A DNA stretch of 64,000 nt, from contig JAYKKI010000038.1 of assembly GCA_039881145.1 (NCBI GenBank), forward strand, positions 6,560,501 through 6,624,500, read 5' to 3'. This DNA is from Druceiella hillmani. Taxonomy: Eukaryota; Arthropoda; Insecta; Lepidoptera; Hepialidae. Position 1 is the stretch's first letter; each line of letters begins with the position of its first letter. Below the pieces are notes generated by a model. That model was not told the origin of the DNA. It made no database searches and saw nothing but the letters and a program-made list of their open reading frames with translations. Below are positions 25,490-38,590 of this stretch, one piece after another. The position numbers were made by a program, and so were the translations under genes.

Positions 25490-25860
25490 GTCTAGGTATA
25501 AAAGTTGACAAGGCGTGTGAGGTTTCGGGGGCGTCGGCACTTCACGTCGGATTAGAGGTCGGTCGAGTGAATAGCTCGTCAGGTCGGCGACGGCGACGCG
25601 GGCGACGGCGCGCTGCGAGGGCCCTAATGCAATTATGTTAAACTTAATTTATATTTGCCAACAGGTTCGTCTGACTGCCTCGCTGCGCACCCCCGCCCCC
25701 TGCGCCCTCAAGCTCCGTCATTATTTAACCAAAATCGCAACCCCTCGTGCCACTACAATGCTAAGATTTATTTTCAAAACAATGGCACAATATTGATGTA
25801 AGTAATAAACCGATGATTGTGCCGCAACGCCACCGGTGCCACAAAGAAGTGAGCCTGTTT
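25490..25860. promoter_or_regulatory. GC-rich island with SOX- and POU/homeodomain-like motifs
   Basis: A CG-dense stretch (GGTCGGCGACGGCGACGCGG) is followed by CTAATGCAATTATG (POU/homeodomain-like), a C-rich tract and ACAATGGCACAATATTG (SOX-type ACAATGG). An acceptor-like TTTGCCAACAG occurs near 25664, but no protein-like frame follows. It is interpreted as a candidate enhancer. Confidence 0.3.
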
Positions 25861-26337
25861 GACTTTTCAGTTACTTGCAATCAGTATTGTTAATAAGATA
25901 GCAGTCATGACTGTTTTTATGTAGTATGTCAATTAAACAATAGAGGAAAGCGTTTTTCTGAAATTATTAGGACTTTACATTCTTCACAGCGTTTGACATA
26001 TTTTCCTTCAAAATTTATTTGACACTAGTGAAATTTTAAATTTATGTTATAGGAGTAGATTGTCAAGGGATTATTTAATTGCACCAGCTTGGCAACTAAG
26101 TACAATTTCTATAACTGCGGCATTTATCCATGTATTTCATGTCGTCCTCCTCATAGCCTTTCTATTGTTTCGTTTTTAATTTTGGTTAAAGAAAAACAAC
26201 ATAAATTAAAAATTCGTGCGTGTTAGCTATGTTGCGAATATAAAGAAATTGTATTACGTTAAAAGAAATTACAAGGCTATGTAAAGAAAATAATGCTCAC
26301 ATAATTTATTCTATCCCATAAATCCCACCTTCCCATA
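25861..26337. other. AT-rich non-coding sequence
   Basis: No feature is recognised. Confidence 0.5.
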
Positions 26338-26350
26338 AATATATATATAA

Positions 26351-26443
<93 letters not shown>

Positions 26444-26445
26444 CT
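26338..26445. repeat. compound (TA)n(TG)n(TA)n microsatellite
   Basis: TA runs flank a TGTGTGTGTGTGTG block near 26402-26419. Open frames of Tyr-Ile repeats across it are artefacts. Confidence 0.95.
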
Positions 26446-26674
26446 CTGTAAGGTAAGGAAACTTTGGGACTTTAATCTGTAATAGTGCATCATGGGTCGA
26501 TTGCAATACACCTATTTTTTTAATCATACCACTTTTTGTTGATATTTAAAAATTGTCCTAAATCTTTAACATGAAAATGCATCAACCTATATCTTATATT
26601 TCGATAAACTTAAGAAATGTAGCAATATTGTATGATTATTCTCCTGAGCAATCAATAGTGCATCTGACTTGTCT

Positions 26675-26718
26675 AACTATCGCTTTCACTTGCAGAAACT
26701 ATCGCTTTCACTTGAAGA
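26675..26718 (+). repeat. 22-bp tandem duplication
   Basis: AACTATCGCTTTCACTTGCAGA is immediately followed by a copy that differs by one base. Confidence 0.9.
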
Positions 26719-27534
26719 AGAGGACATCAAAATTAATTTCAAGGCCAACTTTGGTTACATTTCGTAAATCAAAACGATTTCCATTTAAAAATCTTTAACA
26801 TCCATTCATTATTCCCTCAAATATTAAAGGTTATATAAAATATTATTATCGATTTTTAAAATAAACTTATCGGAATAACTATTAATACGATATTTTTTCA
26901 TTTGTCGTTTGGATAAATTATTAATAATAAAAGAATATCAATTTTAATTACTTTTTAGAAATTCAATCTTTACGGATTATTTATTTTTTAATATGGCAAC
27001 CCTCACACATTTCTTTTGATTAGAATATTTTTTAAACTTTAGATTGATATAACAGTTGATTGGTTTAATGCGATTACATTCTGTTAAATGATTTGCTATG
27101 ATATCGAGTGAGTGAAATTACCAATATGCCGTTTTCTAGTGCTGGCGGAACATGGTATTAGTATGCCAAATGTCATTATAATAGCACTAAGATACGTCGA
27201 TATATGTACGTCGAACATTATCCGATAACCAACTCTTGTTACAATCAATCCAATAGAGGAGGACAATCCGTCATTTCAATGATATCAGCTATACTTCTCC
27301 AAGAATATCGATAAACATGGAACAAAATGTGCTAACTTATTTTATAAGGAAGCAAAATTCGAATACAAGACGCATAACGTAGTTAAGTCAAAATTATTGT
27401 CGTCGGTTGCGAAAGTGCGGTACGGGGAAGTACACACACGTACAGGCACTTACCACGGAAACGGAACATAAAATTTAGGTATGTGTAAATACTAAAACAA
27501 AATTATTTGTATTTTAATTACTATGTACGCGTGT

Positions 27535-27555
27535 TCAAAAAACCAGGTTTTTTGA
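27535..27555. repeat. 21-bp perfect palindrome
   Basis: TCAAAAAACC and its exact complement are separated by a single A. Confidence 0.9.
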
Positions 27556-27731
27556 AACGGACAAGTGACATTTCATTTTGACATTTGACGGTTTGCAAAG
27601 TTTGTAATAGGCGTACACGTTATCAAACTGACATTTAGTGTAAAGATTATAGGGTGTCAAATTAAACATAATTATAATTTCATACAAAATTTAAACTATA
27701 ATTAAGTGACAAATTTTCCTTCATATGCATA

Positions 27732-27734
<3 letters not shown>

Positions 27735-27794
<60 letters not shown>

Positions 27795-27815
27795 GTGTGT
27801 GTGTGTGTGTATATG
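27735..27815. repeat. compound (TA)n(TG)n microsatellite
   Basis: TA run, a TATTATATA interruption, then about eight TG units. Confidence 0.95.
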
Positions 27816-28069
27816 TGGATTAAGAAACGTTTTTCTTCGATTTAATGGCTTATAATTGTCACAAGCAACCTATATCAGTTGCTCAGATGCAAAAATAAAA
27901 TAAATAGACAGATACAAAAAACCCTCACGATAATTCGTGTTTATGAATAAGTAAATTAGACAAATACTTTTCTCAACTTGTTAACTTAAAGTAAGTAATT
28001 AATTACAACTATCTACTAAACCAGTTAGTGATACACTACACTGGAAGTTATTTTTACGCACATCAACAT
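27816..28069. other. AT-rich non-coding sequence
   Basis: No feature is recognised. Confidence 0.5.
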
Positions 28070-28210
28070 ATAGAGACGTTAAACGTATCGCGCGTGACTA
28101 GTCCCATAGAGAGCGATACCACAGGAGCATTGTAATCCTCAATATAAACAGTAGCAGATGCGACTACGCCTCGCCCTCACTGATCGAGGGCGAAATGTTG
28201 CACTTTTGAT
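28070..28210. promoter_or_regulatory. small GC-richer island
   Basis: Short higher-complexity block with a CGCCCTC...GAGGGCG stem near 28169-28190. Role is unknown, and it is listed as a candidate regulatory patch from composition only. Confidence 0.2.
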
Positions 28211-28914
28211 ACAAAAATTCAGCAAGATATTAAATTGTTTCAACGATATCGTCGTTACAATGTATTATATATAAAAAAACTAAATTATATGTATAAAAAG
28301 TTTCAAAAAGCAAATTTTAAGAATTAGAGTTAATTACCCCATAACTTTTTCGCGTCTTGCGTCTTCAATCTTACGTAAAGGAAACAATATAAATAACCTT
28401 AGTATCAGCAATGACTTAAAGTAATTTGTACATATAAAAATGATACCTGAACATGCTAACATTTTCTGAATGCCCACCTGAAAATGTTGTAATACAACGA
28501 AACCTAGGTCGTGGTAAAGAACTTAAAGAAAGTAGAAATAATACTACATCACGTAGTTTCATTTAATTGTAGTTTGTACATTTAGCTTAATGAAAACAAT
28601 TTCTAAATTTCTTCATTCCAGTAACTATTGACTTAACTTTCGTCTCGGGCTGTAATTAATTCATATAAATATAATATAACGATACCTCTACTTAAATGCA
28701 CGTGCACACATCAGCTAATAAAACAAAATACTATTTTGTTTATAATTCATCGTAACTCGGTCAATTACAATAATAATAAGTCATTTAAATCTCACCTGCG
28801 GTTGAAACTACGTACATTCCGACTACTTTAATATTTTTTATTCGAATTGTCATCGTAGGAATTGACATCTCAATGAAAATCAATCGATTTTGATAATATG
28901 TGACTTCTTAGAAC

Positions 28915-28916
<2 letters not shown>
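28211..28916. other. AT-rich non-coding sequence
   Basis: No feature is recognised. Confidence 0.5.

Positions 28917-28987
<71 letters not shown>
28917..28987. repeat. (TA)n microsatellite
   Basis: Pure TA run of about 71 bp. Confidence 0.95.
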
Positions 28988-28990
<3 letters not shown>

Positions 28991-29348
28991 TCGATTGATA
29001 TTCATAAAACTTATTAGCCGTTGACGAATTACGAAAATAAAATCCGATTCATTTAGGCCATAAATACTGATGGAGCAGAATCATACTCTATGATTTCAAG
29101 TTCAAAAAAAATTTCGTTTCTTTTAGAAATATTGTATGTTATCTTTAGAAACATTTATTTCATTGAATATAATGACAATGTTTTTGAATACGTAATATAT
29201 AAAATACGTGCAGTTCTATTTCACTGATTTGAGCTTTCGTTTAAGTAATATGCCAAGAAACAAATCGGATTGTGGAAGCATCATTCCAATAGTTCTATTT
29301 CGAGTAGAGAGTTCTAAAAAATCAAATGTCGTGACTGATACACGTTTA

Positions 29349-29349
<1 letters not shown>

Positions 29350-29403
<54 letters not shown>
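29350..29403. repeat. (TA)n microsatellite
   Basis: Pure TA run of about 54 bp. Confidence 0.95.
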
Positions 29404-29405
<2 letters not shown>

Positions 29406-29999
29406 TTTAATGTGTATAATAAAGTTTCATGAGTTTCTTTAGCCCTTTCAACTATTCGCTACCGCAACATTGTATGCTGTAAAATAGTATTAAGCGTCTA
29501 ACTAGGACATTGTCAATCAATAAGAAGGCAAAACCGTATAATATATTGCGTTATTCTTTAACTAGTGCAATTCATCTTTTAATCAACTGATATATCTATA
29601 TTCATGTTTCCATAGAAAATTGGCTGACTGCTTTCCCAAGGCACATTTTTTGCGTCAAAAGAAATTGATTATCCGATGTTTGAATGACGTCGCTTTCATA
29701 GAACGCTGACCAAAAATCTAAATGCTTATTTTAATAAATTTACGTGAAGTAACTAAAATAGATAAATTACCAACATTGTTGTATTAGGCCAAGAACATGG
29801 AATAAAAAGAGAGTATGCAATTCTACATAGAAGGGAAATTATAATAAACATGATTTTCGTAATATTTTCATTCAACTTATATAAAAATATTTTTTTTAAT
29901 ATCTTAATAAATTCCTAATTGCCAATAAAATCTGTCACGTATAATAAAATTAATACCAAAAAATATACATAACGGATTTCATAATAAATCTTAACTAAA
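29404..29999. other. AT-rich non-coding sequence
   Basis: No feature is recognised. Confidence 0.5.
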
Positions 30000-30330
30000 T
30001 GGATGAATGACGCGCACCTCTAGCGGCGAGATCGCTTCTAACTCGTCCATATGTAGCAAATGGTTTGCCATATGGCTTTTAATTTCGTGGCGACAAATTT
30101 GGCCGCAGCCGCGACCCCTGCGCTACAAATTAATGCTAAAGAGATTGCCATCTCCGCACCGAACTATCCGATCCATTACGAACAAATGGCAGCATTTAGC
30201 GTCGACGCGACGCCGCCGTCGTTGTAAATCTCCACATCGAACGTTTCCACTTTTGCCAACAATGATGTGCTGTTTGTGTTTTCTAATGGTTACGTTTGGT
30301 CGCGGTTAGTGCCGGAGGGTGGGGTGAAAT
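30000..30330. promoter_or_regulatory. GC-richer island with CTCF-like and E-box motifs
   Basis: It begins with CGCACCTCTAGCGGCG, close to the insect CTCF core (CTAGYGG). Two CATATG E-boxes lie in an inverted arrangement near 30048-30077. AATTTGGCCGC, ATTAATGC and CAACAATGATG follow. A 100-codon frame starting at 30007 has no recognisable domain. Insulator or enhancer roles are hypotheses. Confidence 0.3.
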
Positions 30331-31171
30331 TACAAATTATATGCGATATTCCGGGTGCTACTTTTACAAACTGATAAATGTATACGTCCATTTTGTCAAC
30401 GATTATTGAAAAAATCATATTTTAATATTTATATTTTTTGGTATGATCATTCTACATGTAATCGTTGACAACGCTAGGAAACAATTGATTTAAAAATATG
30501 CTGAGCTGGCAGAATTAAAATATCTGTCTTTTTTAAACTATTAATTTTTCGACACAATGTTTCCAATGCATATAACTTTAAAACAAGAGGAATCAACCAT
30601 CGAGCGCAAGCCAGTAGTCGCGAATGCGTACCTCATACGCAGCTATAAAGCGTAGTGAATAAATGCAAACTGAAATGTAACGTACTTAGGTCGGAAATTG
30701 TTTCGTACAGTTAGCAATCCTTACACGAACCGAATCACTGAATCACTCACCGTTCGACACCCTTTCATTATGCACAAATTAAATATGGAAGTAGAGTAGT
30801 ACGCATAATACCGTTCAGAGTTCATAACATATAAAATATTATATTCATTTCTAACTAGTCTATCTAAACTATTTAAACTGATAAATTGTGAGTTTTTATG
30901 ATGCAAATTATCATCTTATCAGTAATTATCTTTATGAATAATAATAGACAATGTGAAAATAATACATGACGACAAACTTAAACAGTTACAGTTAAAGAAT
31001 ATTGAAAAATTCGAAAACATTAGCAACTTCATTAATTCTAATTTAAGAATTACTTGAGAATATGAAAAAAACAATCATTTGAAATTTTTTTTGTCAAATC
31101 GTTAAGATTTATAAACATGCACTTACCTTTATACAATTTATGCCATGGACCTGTTTACATATTTTGATTAA

Positions 31172-31174
<3 letters not shown>
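30331..31174. other. AT-rich non-coding sequence
   Basis: No feature is recognised. Confidence 0.5.
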
Positions 31175-31229
<55 letters not shown>

Positions 31230-31231
31230 AT
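31175..31231. repeat. compound (TA)n(TG)n microsatellite
   Basis: TA run followed by about six TG units and TATACTATATATTGTATACA. Confidence 0.95.
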
Positions 31232-31959
31232 ACTATATATTGTATACACACTATTATTGCAAAAACCATGCTACCCCTTTGATTTGAGAAAGCATTATTC
31301 TTTACAATTACAGTATATTTTCAATATTTTAAACAACTTGTCCCTTGTAAATGTTAATATCATCCAACTTACAACTACTAAAATTACGGCCTTAGGGGTT
31401 TATTTCAGCTGTAAAACAATTTACAACTATTTTTTGCCCATTCGATATTATAAAAACTCAAATAATAAAAACTCATTAATGACTAGGTCGATGAATAGGA
31501 TGTCAGTCAACAGTTACTGGAGGATAGTGGTCTTATAGGTATCACAAAGCAGTAGACGGCTGAATATAACAGAGAAAAGTTTTTGTTTTGTTTTTCTAAA
31601 CCGAATACTTCTTCACCATGATTTAAGTGCTCATACCTTAAAGCATTAATTAATACAAATTTTAACATGTTTTGACAGCTGTGTCATATATTGACTGGTA
31701 ATGCATGGAGCATTACCAGTATCTTTACGAGTTTTAACACATACTACGGACGACAGGATTTCATATTATCAATTTGTAGCTAGGATCATATTAAATTCTT
31801 AGTTTCTTGTCGAAAACTCGTTATATTCCGGCAGATGCGCGGATCAGATTTCTAACTGCACAAAAGCCATACACGCTCCTCAATGGCCAACGATTTGGTG
31901 ATATCAGACATTCATTTTGACGACTTTTACTTTTTTACGAGATAAATATTCAAACTTTC
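31232..31959. other. AT-rich non-coding sequence
   Basis: No gene is recognised. A small GTAATGC...GCATTAC inverted motif lies near 31697-31716. Confidence 0.5.
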
Positions 31960-32150
31960 ACCTTCGTCAAAGGTGGGGCGGTTCAACTGATCGGAATTGA
32001 AAATGCAACACGTGTTAGGCTCCATTATCCGCCGTAGTTTCGGCGAGACAGTCCGGGCACGGTCGGCCCGCGTGGGCGCCGGCCGCGATTAGGCCGAGGG
32101 TGCCTCGCTCCATTGTTCGTCGCGGATGAGAGGGTGGCGTTGTGACACAT
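31960..32150. promoter_or_regulatory. GC-rich island with EGR-like and SOX-like motifs
   Basis: It has an exact GCGTGGGCG (EGR/Stripe-type) at 32070-32078, GGTGGGGCGG near 31972 and CCATTGTTC (SOX-type) near 32111. This is one of the GC-richest points of the window, and no coding frame is seen. Confidence 0.35.
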
Positions 32151-32999
32151 TTTTCTCTCTTCACAATGCACCTTTTTGTAAATTCCATTGTAAGGCAAAT
32201 AACAATGAGCTTAAAAAATAGGCAAGTATACGTATTTAAAATTACGAATGCGGTTTAAATAAACGATTTACCTTTATAAATGCCTTTGAATATGGTGATT
32301 GTACCGCAGTGCTCTTATAAAATGATTTGACAAAGAAAACCTACGTAATAATTCTGGTTTCTAGTAAAAATGTATTTTAGTGGTTTTATCTTCATTGATT
32401 TGGCAATAATATAATTATGAATCTATTTGGTATATACTATCTTTTAGAGAACAGGAAAACCTGGAAATTGGCTTTGTATGGAAATCAGTTTATCATCTAT
32501 CTATTTCACATACACCCGCGTCTTCTCTACAAGCCTGCATAATTTGTTATTTCATACATAGGTGGCATGTTGATATAAACTGCCCACTACATATCGCTTC
32601 AAAGAATCACGCTACTTGTAACACGCTTATTGAAACTCCAGTGCTTTGCCTAAAATTGTATGCATTATCTACGTATACAGTTTCACAATCATTTTAACTT
32701 TTCGATATTCGAAATTTCGAATTTTATACAAAAACGAATAACGGTTGTAAATACTGGAGTAGTGGAAAGCATAATCATGTGAATTATTACTATATGATAA
32801 GTTTGCGATTTATGACACTACTTTGAGCAACTTTCATAAAGAGTTTTGACATTTAAAACCCCGAGACTTATAAAAATAAACGTACAGTCATAGCCATAAA
32901 AGGCAAATTAAAAATAATATTAAAATATCATTATAATTTATGTTCATTCGTAAGACTGAAATTTTCGCAGCAAAATGAGCTAATAGATTAACATACATA

Positions 33000-33002
<3 letters not shown>
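32151..33002. other. AT-rich non-coding sequence
   Basis: No feature is recognised. Confidence 0.5.

Positions 33003-33057
<55 letters not shown>
33003..33057. repeat. (TA)n microsatellite
   Basis: Pure TA run of about 55 bp. Confidence 0.95.
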
Positions 33058-33060
<3 letters not shown>

Positions 33061-34249
33061 AATTACGATTAATAGTAATATACGCAGAAAAAGTAAGTAT
33101 AAAACGTTGCAAAGCAGCCCATGATTATTACGTAGATTCAGAATCGTCAAATGAATTTCGGTTATATGTTAATTTTTGCCCTTGATTAATATAATAATTT
33201 ATTTATTTATGTTCTGATATTTTCTTCCCAGACTTACTGATTATTGTCAACGTATTAATGAAGCAAAAATATAAAATATGCAAAAAAATTAATGGAAATG
33301 AAAACACCAAAGAAAGCGAATACAATAAATAAAATAAATACAAGAACTCAATTAAAATATAAGGAGGCCGTGTATCAGATACTTCACGAAAGTAGATAAT
33401 TCTAAATCTGTGAATAGGAAAACGCGTCGGAAAGCGGCACAACTCCCAATACCAAAGCAAGTAAAATTAGCGCGCAAGATTGTATCTCACTACAGCTACA
33501 CTGTATTAAAACATACTTATAATTTAAGGGCAATTAAAGTTTTACTGTTAGCTATATATCACTGTACTTACTTGTTTTAATATATTACTAGCATGGCACA
33601 ACTTATACATTTTTGCCTTGGAATTATTATATCATAGTTTAGCATTAACAGCAAACTATGTGGCTGTAAGGATATAAAATGGTTGAGACATGAAGAAAGC
33701 TGGGAAATTGTGAATCTGTTATTATCTTTCAGCTATACCGTTCTTGCACATGTCTTTTAGGGTGCTATCTAAATTAAAGTATGAACGAGCTGTTTATACA
33801 AATAATTTACCTTAAATAAAAATGGCGTGAATTTGTAATCGCATCCACTAATATAAATTTATATATCAAATACAAAGTCGTGTATTTCTTCACATTTGAA
33901 ATAAATAATATCTACTCGTTAATAAGGGGTAGTCTGGAAGTTGTAAATAATAATCGCCTAGCTTTCCTTCGTGGTACAGATCCTCTGTTAATATCGACTT
34001 TCCCATAGCAAAATTAGAATGACAAAAAAAACCTTCGTAGGGTGCTCTACGACTTGCGCAAGTAAACAAATAAAAATACGTTACATAGATACTGACCAGC
34101 GACCGTTGGTAGACGAAAACCTGATTCAATATAATCGATCGAATCAACGACTGTTTCATCTCGAGTTATTTGATAAAACACGACCAAATGCGTACGTTCG
34201 TAACCGTTCCTTCCTTCACAATAACCAGATAATAATAGACAGGACTTCA
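33058..34249. other. AT-rich non-coding sequence
   Basis: No gene is recognised. An 88-codon ATG frame at 34019-34285 (+) has no recognisable domain and overlaps an equally long minus-strand frame, so it is treated as chance. Confidence 0.4.
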
Positions 34250-34560
34250 GTTATTTCGGCCGCTACACCTTGTAACATCAGCTGATTATAAAAATCCTTT
34301 TGATTTGGCCCGTGATGAATGGGGACTCGGTGGCGATACGAGGGAAGAGGCATTGTACGCCCAGCATCCAGTTTCTAAGCTTTGTACCGAGGGACCGGAC
34401 AGATACGTTATTTCATCTCCGCGTCGCGAGAGAAAAGAAAGAAACAAGTTTACTGCGCGCCAGTGTGAGTGCGTCGTGTCGAAACTGGAATCCGTATTTC
34501 TGATAGGTCACATACAATTTATAAAGCGGCCCGGCAGAGTGGACGATAGTTCGCTTCATC
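34250..34560. promoter_or_regulatory. GC-richer island of unknown role
   Basis: Higher-complexity block with GC-rich segments around CCGCGTCGCGAG and GCGGCCCGGCAGAG. Two overlapping plus-strand frames of 67 and 92 codons cross it without recognisable domains. Regulatory element or non-coding exon is possible. Confidence 0.2.
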
Positions 34561-35740
34561 TAATTTATTCACCATTTATTTGACAAAATCCAGTTGCGTA
34601 CACCTGAACGCTGACGATGTCTCACGCGCATCATCATATAATCAAACGCCAAATAAGATGAAAAAACATGTTTTTGGCATTTTATTAAAATTACAGTATA
34701 GACTTTGTAAATGTTACTTTAAATAGTTCCTAACTAAAGTAAAATCAACTTAATTTAAAAACATGTATATACGCCATTGAAAATCGAACACTAATTGAAA
34801 TGATAATTAGAAATATATTTATTTGAGGTTTAAAAAGAATTAATTTAGAAATTGGTTAATAACTTTATTTTCAAGTTGATGCAAAAAAATTGTTCATACT
34901 AATACAGTTTATTAAAATTAAAAGGTCAGATAATATATGTCGCATATGGATTACATTACAAATATTTTAACGGATATATGCACATTTAAAAAGGCCTATT
35001 TTATTTCAGCATGTCGTAAGTATATTCGAATGAAGAAACGTTGTGCGATCGCGTGTACGTAACGAAATATATCGTTAATCTAATGGAAATATGCTGATGT
35101 GACTATCTTCCATTATGCAGCGTCAAATTTACATTTTTCTAGTAACGGATTCACAACCGGACCCACGATACGGCGTCTTGAGAAATTTCTCCGGAATAGG
35201 CCGAGTATCGTTATTATATTATATAGAGCTGTTAACATAAAAAGCTCACGGCGACATTGAGAATTTAAATTAGTCAAATTATAATAGTCGCCGTTAGAAC
35301 TGGGCTTTCTTTAATATCAATTTGGCAGAGCACCGTTTCCAATGCGACACATCCTGTACTCCTGTCATAGATTAACGCTTTGTATTAATGTTAGAATGTT
35401 TAACAGTTCAAATATATTTGGTCATTATAGTCATAAAAAATGTAGTGTAAGACTATCATTTACTTGTTAATTCATCGTCAAGATATTAATTACGTAAACT
35501 AGTTGACTGCTCTTTTATAAAGATTAAGTTTTTAACATGGAAATTAAGTTTTTACGTTTACGAATTATAAACAGCTAGTCTAGAGATACTTTTAATAAAC
35601 CTAAATTTAAGTGAAATATAATATTCAATCTAAGCCACATTATCAATTTTATTTTTCTTGTGCCCTCCAAAAGAAGGGTCAAATAAAAGTACTAGTGGAA
35701 AAACGAAGTTGTTTAAATTGTGTAATTTAGCGGAATTCAA
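34561..35740. other. AT-rich non-coding sequence with a GC-richer patch
   Basis: A patch at about 35130-35370 is less AT-rich, with GGCGACATTG...AGTCGCCGTT partly inverted around 35252-35297. Otherwise nothing is recognised. Confidence 0.4.
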
Positions 35741-35917
<177 letters not shown>

Positions 35918-36059
35918 AGCTAATAATAATATCAAAATGTATTAGCAAAGTTGAACTTTGGGAATAACATAAAACGAATTTATTATAATTAATAAAACAT
36001 AATTTATATTCTTCCAATTGTGATCTACTAAGGCGGATGCAGGAAAAAGAAAATGTTTG

Positions 36060-36260
36060 CCCCTATTTTATAGGTTTGTAGAAGTCCATTTTGTTGCATA
36101 TTTAGCAATAATGTGAAGCTAATGACGCATTCACAATCGGAAATATTAATTGAGATCCTCATATTAAGCATCTTCATGCACCTAGTTCTAAAACTGTTCA
36201 ATCCATTTGGTTGCGACAGATGGACAAATGGACTAACAAATTAACACGACGAAATTGTTT
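36060..36260 (+). mobile_element. possible 3'-end fragment of a non-LTR element
   Basis: It contains GTTCTAAAACTGTTCAATCC, then TTTGGTTGCGACAGATGGAC and AAATGGACTAACAAATTAAC. This resembles the CCAAAAACCGTTCAGTAGTTTTTGCGACAGACGGAC-type 3' tails of insect retroelements. It is only pattern similarity. Confidence 0.35.
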
Positions 36261-36596
36261 GCTTTAAAAACAATTGCAAAGTTAAAATGATTAAGTTGTT
36301 TCATTATATAACAATTCAAACCACTAATTTCAATCAACTAATGGCGGATCGGCGAATATATCTACATGGGAAGTTTTATAAGTTTTTGCAGTGGTGTAGA
36401 AATGATTTGAATCAAATTTAGTGTTCAACTTTGTTTTGAAAAATTTTGCACATTATTTATAAAACTTATAAATTAATACAAATGATCAAACAACATTTAC
36501 AAATGTATATGCAACAAAAGGAGTACGTGTCGGTTTACTATGTGAAGTTATTTGCATTACTTTGGCTAAATAGAATAATTTCCCTGTACCACTGTG

Positions 36597-36960
36597 ACTT
36601 GTGACTATTTTTATTGTATAAAAAAGTTAGTTTTGCAATTTATTGGGTTACACTTGAGAAAATCACTAGCGCTTCTGGGATTTTTCGCATATGCATGCAT
36701 GGAGGAGAGCGATCGCACTTATTAAGTAAAAATTTATATGTAAAAGGACACGCGTTTATAATGCATAAATATTTGCCACGCACTTCGCTAAACAGAACGA
36801 TATAACTACGCCGACACTTATAATTATTTTTATTGTACAAAAAAATATTTTTGTAGTTTATTGAGACAAAAATGGGAGTCCTATAGCGTATCTGGTGTTC
36901 ATCGCGTAAGCATTAGAAAACGTTATCGCGTGGGTAAATATTTAGAGGGTTAATGTAGAT
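36597..36960 (+). repeat. diverged tandem duplication, period about 220 bp
   Basis: ACTATTTTTATTGTATAAAA, GCAATTTATTGGG and GCGCTTCTGG near 36604-36680 have counterparts in the same order near 36826-36895. The counterparts are AATTATTTTTATTGTACAAA, GTAGTTTATTGAG and GCGTATCTGG. ATAAATATTTGCC and GTAAATATTTAGA may extend the match. The copies are old. Confidence 0.45.
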
Positions 36961-37623
36961 ATTAAAAATATTAAAACAAAGATAAAAACTTAATTATAAA
37001 TGTGCTTTTTACATTTTTAAGCGCAGTAACCAGTACTATAAAGTACTGGGACCTTCTGCTGCAAGTGTACGCAACTCGCTTTTTAGTACAAGTATGTTAT
37101 AAAGTTCTTAGTATAAAATTTGCAACTTGACAAATGGAAATTTGTTATATGTATTAATTATAATTATTTTAAAAGTATAAAAAAAGTATTTATATTAGTA
37201 CCAAATTTATAACAATTTTCAGAAAAAACACTGAAATTTACTTAAAACAGATATGTCTATATCAAACCTGCTTTTAACTGTCAAAATATTGATGTCATAT
37301 AGGAATGTGGCTCCTTCCTGTATAATCCTTATTATCTATGGCCTAAACATAATATTGACTAAAACTTTAACCTTTAAAGCCTTTCAAAAATATTTTCAAT
37401 TCAATCTAATAGAAATGTTGTAAAAAGTATGAAATATTGGAAAATTATTCACGAAACGGTGCTTTGTTTTTCTTCTAGGATTCTTGTCCATAAATTGTAA
37501 AGCAAAAACTATTTTTATATGAGATATATAAAATATTCTTATATGAGATATATACATGTGTGATCCTTTTTATGGACATCGAATATAAATAATAATTTCA
37601 AACCGATGAGGTATTTAACTAAT
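36961..37623. other. AT-rich non-coding sequence
   Basis: No gene is recognised. TTATATGAGATATATA is repeated in tandem near 37517-37555. Confidence 0.5.
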
Positions 37624-37690
37624 TTTTAGGGTTCCCTAACCGAAAATGAGACGGTGAAATGGTGTAGGACTGGGATCCCGAAAAGTCCTT
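37624..37690 (-). mobile_element. terminal fragment of a GGAACCCTAAAAA-tailed repeat
   Basis: TTTTTAGGGTTCCCTAACCG is followed by GAAAATGAGACGGTG and ACTGGGATCCCG. It reads as the reverse complement of a common lepidopteran repeat end (...TACGGAACCCTAAAAA). Compare the plus-strand end at 51225-51245. Confidence 0.45.
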
Positions 37691-38020
37691 TCCATGATAT
37701 CATATTTTCATAAAGTGATAACCTTTAAAGAAAAAACCACTTAAAAAAATACTTACAAAAAGATGAAAACCTAAAAAAATACTTTTTTCACATTAATTCC
37801 ACGTATAACGAGAATTTAATGTTTTACGGAGACCTTCATTCAAGGCAAATTTGTAGACTCTAGCTCAAATAGAAGTAACTCTGTAGGTTTTGACGACTGA
37901 ATCAGTGAGTCAACATCGAAACAGGTGATATTAAAAAAACCGTGTGAAGCTTGATTTTTTCACGAGGTTTTGAGATCATAGTAGTGTTTGTAAGAGATTA
38001 TTCCCATATCAATAACTCCG

Positions 38021-38022
<2 letters not shown>
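37691..38022. other. AT-rich non-coding sequence
   Basis: No feature is recognised. It may be the body of the preceding repeat. Confidence 0.4.

Positions 38023-38092
<70 letters not shown>
38023..38092. repeat. (TA)n microsatellite
   Basis: TA run of about 70 bp with one TG interruption. Confidence 0.95.
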
Positions 38093-38199
38093 CAATTAAA
38101 TACATCAAAGTACATAAATAAATAAATCAATAAATAAATATTTTGTTAATTTCGACTTGATAATTTCAGCCATTCCTTAAAAAAGAACCTTAGCAGGAA

Positions 38200-38590
38200 G
38201 ACAGGTGAACAGCAAGAGGATACTCTAAGAGTTCAGTGTTTGTTGTTTCGAGGTATGGAAATCACTTATGTGTCCATTCGTCTGTCTGTTTACCGCAATC
38301 CAGAATTTCATTTTTGCTCAGAATCCATTCGCGTGATATAACAGCTTAACGGGAAACTAAAGCGATCATTATAGATCTCATATTTTCTAAAACGCACTCT
38401 ATATCTTTACGCCTGTGGAAGATAGACTAGACAATATATTTGCACGGCTAAAATTACATTAATATTAGTCAATAGTTTAATGGAAGACCACGTGTCTTCA
38501 AATTTTCATTGTATCCTAGTGTGCACGGAATTCCCCCGTAGTACTAGTTCCACTCCTACGTAACAGGTTTATTATCTACATGTTTTTCTC
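38200..38590 (+). mobile_element. single-copy relative of the satellite-forming element
   Basis: It contains a GTCTGTCTGTTTACCGCAAT stretch. AAAACGCACTCTATATCTTT, ACGCCTGTGGAAGATAGACT, CAATATATTTGCACG and CAATAGTTTAATGG follow, then GTGTGCACGGAATTCCCCCG. The second group aligns in order with the 164-bp unit (AAAATGCACTATGTTTCTAC, GCCTGTGAAAGACAGAGC and so on) and with its 3' tail. Only one copy of the unit is present here, which suggests that the parent element carries a single unit. Confidence 0.65.

Larger units (their letters stand above)
26446..27734. other. AT-rich non-coding sequence
   Basis: No gene is recognised. It holds the 22-bp tandem duplication at 26675-26718 and the palindrome at 27535-27555. 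The stretch after the palindrome (TGACATTTCATTTTGACATT) is rich in TGACATTT motifs seen in many small insect transposons, but no element ends were resolved. Confidence 0.45.

Noticed and set aside
26306..26527. Open frames rich in alternating Tyr and Ile across this and other (TA)n arrays
   Set aside because: TA dinucleotide repeats have no stop in the TAT-ATA frame, so these are artefacts of the microsatellites.
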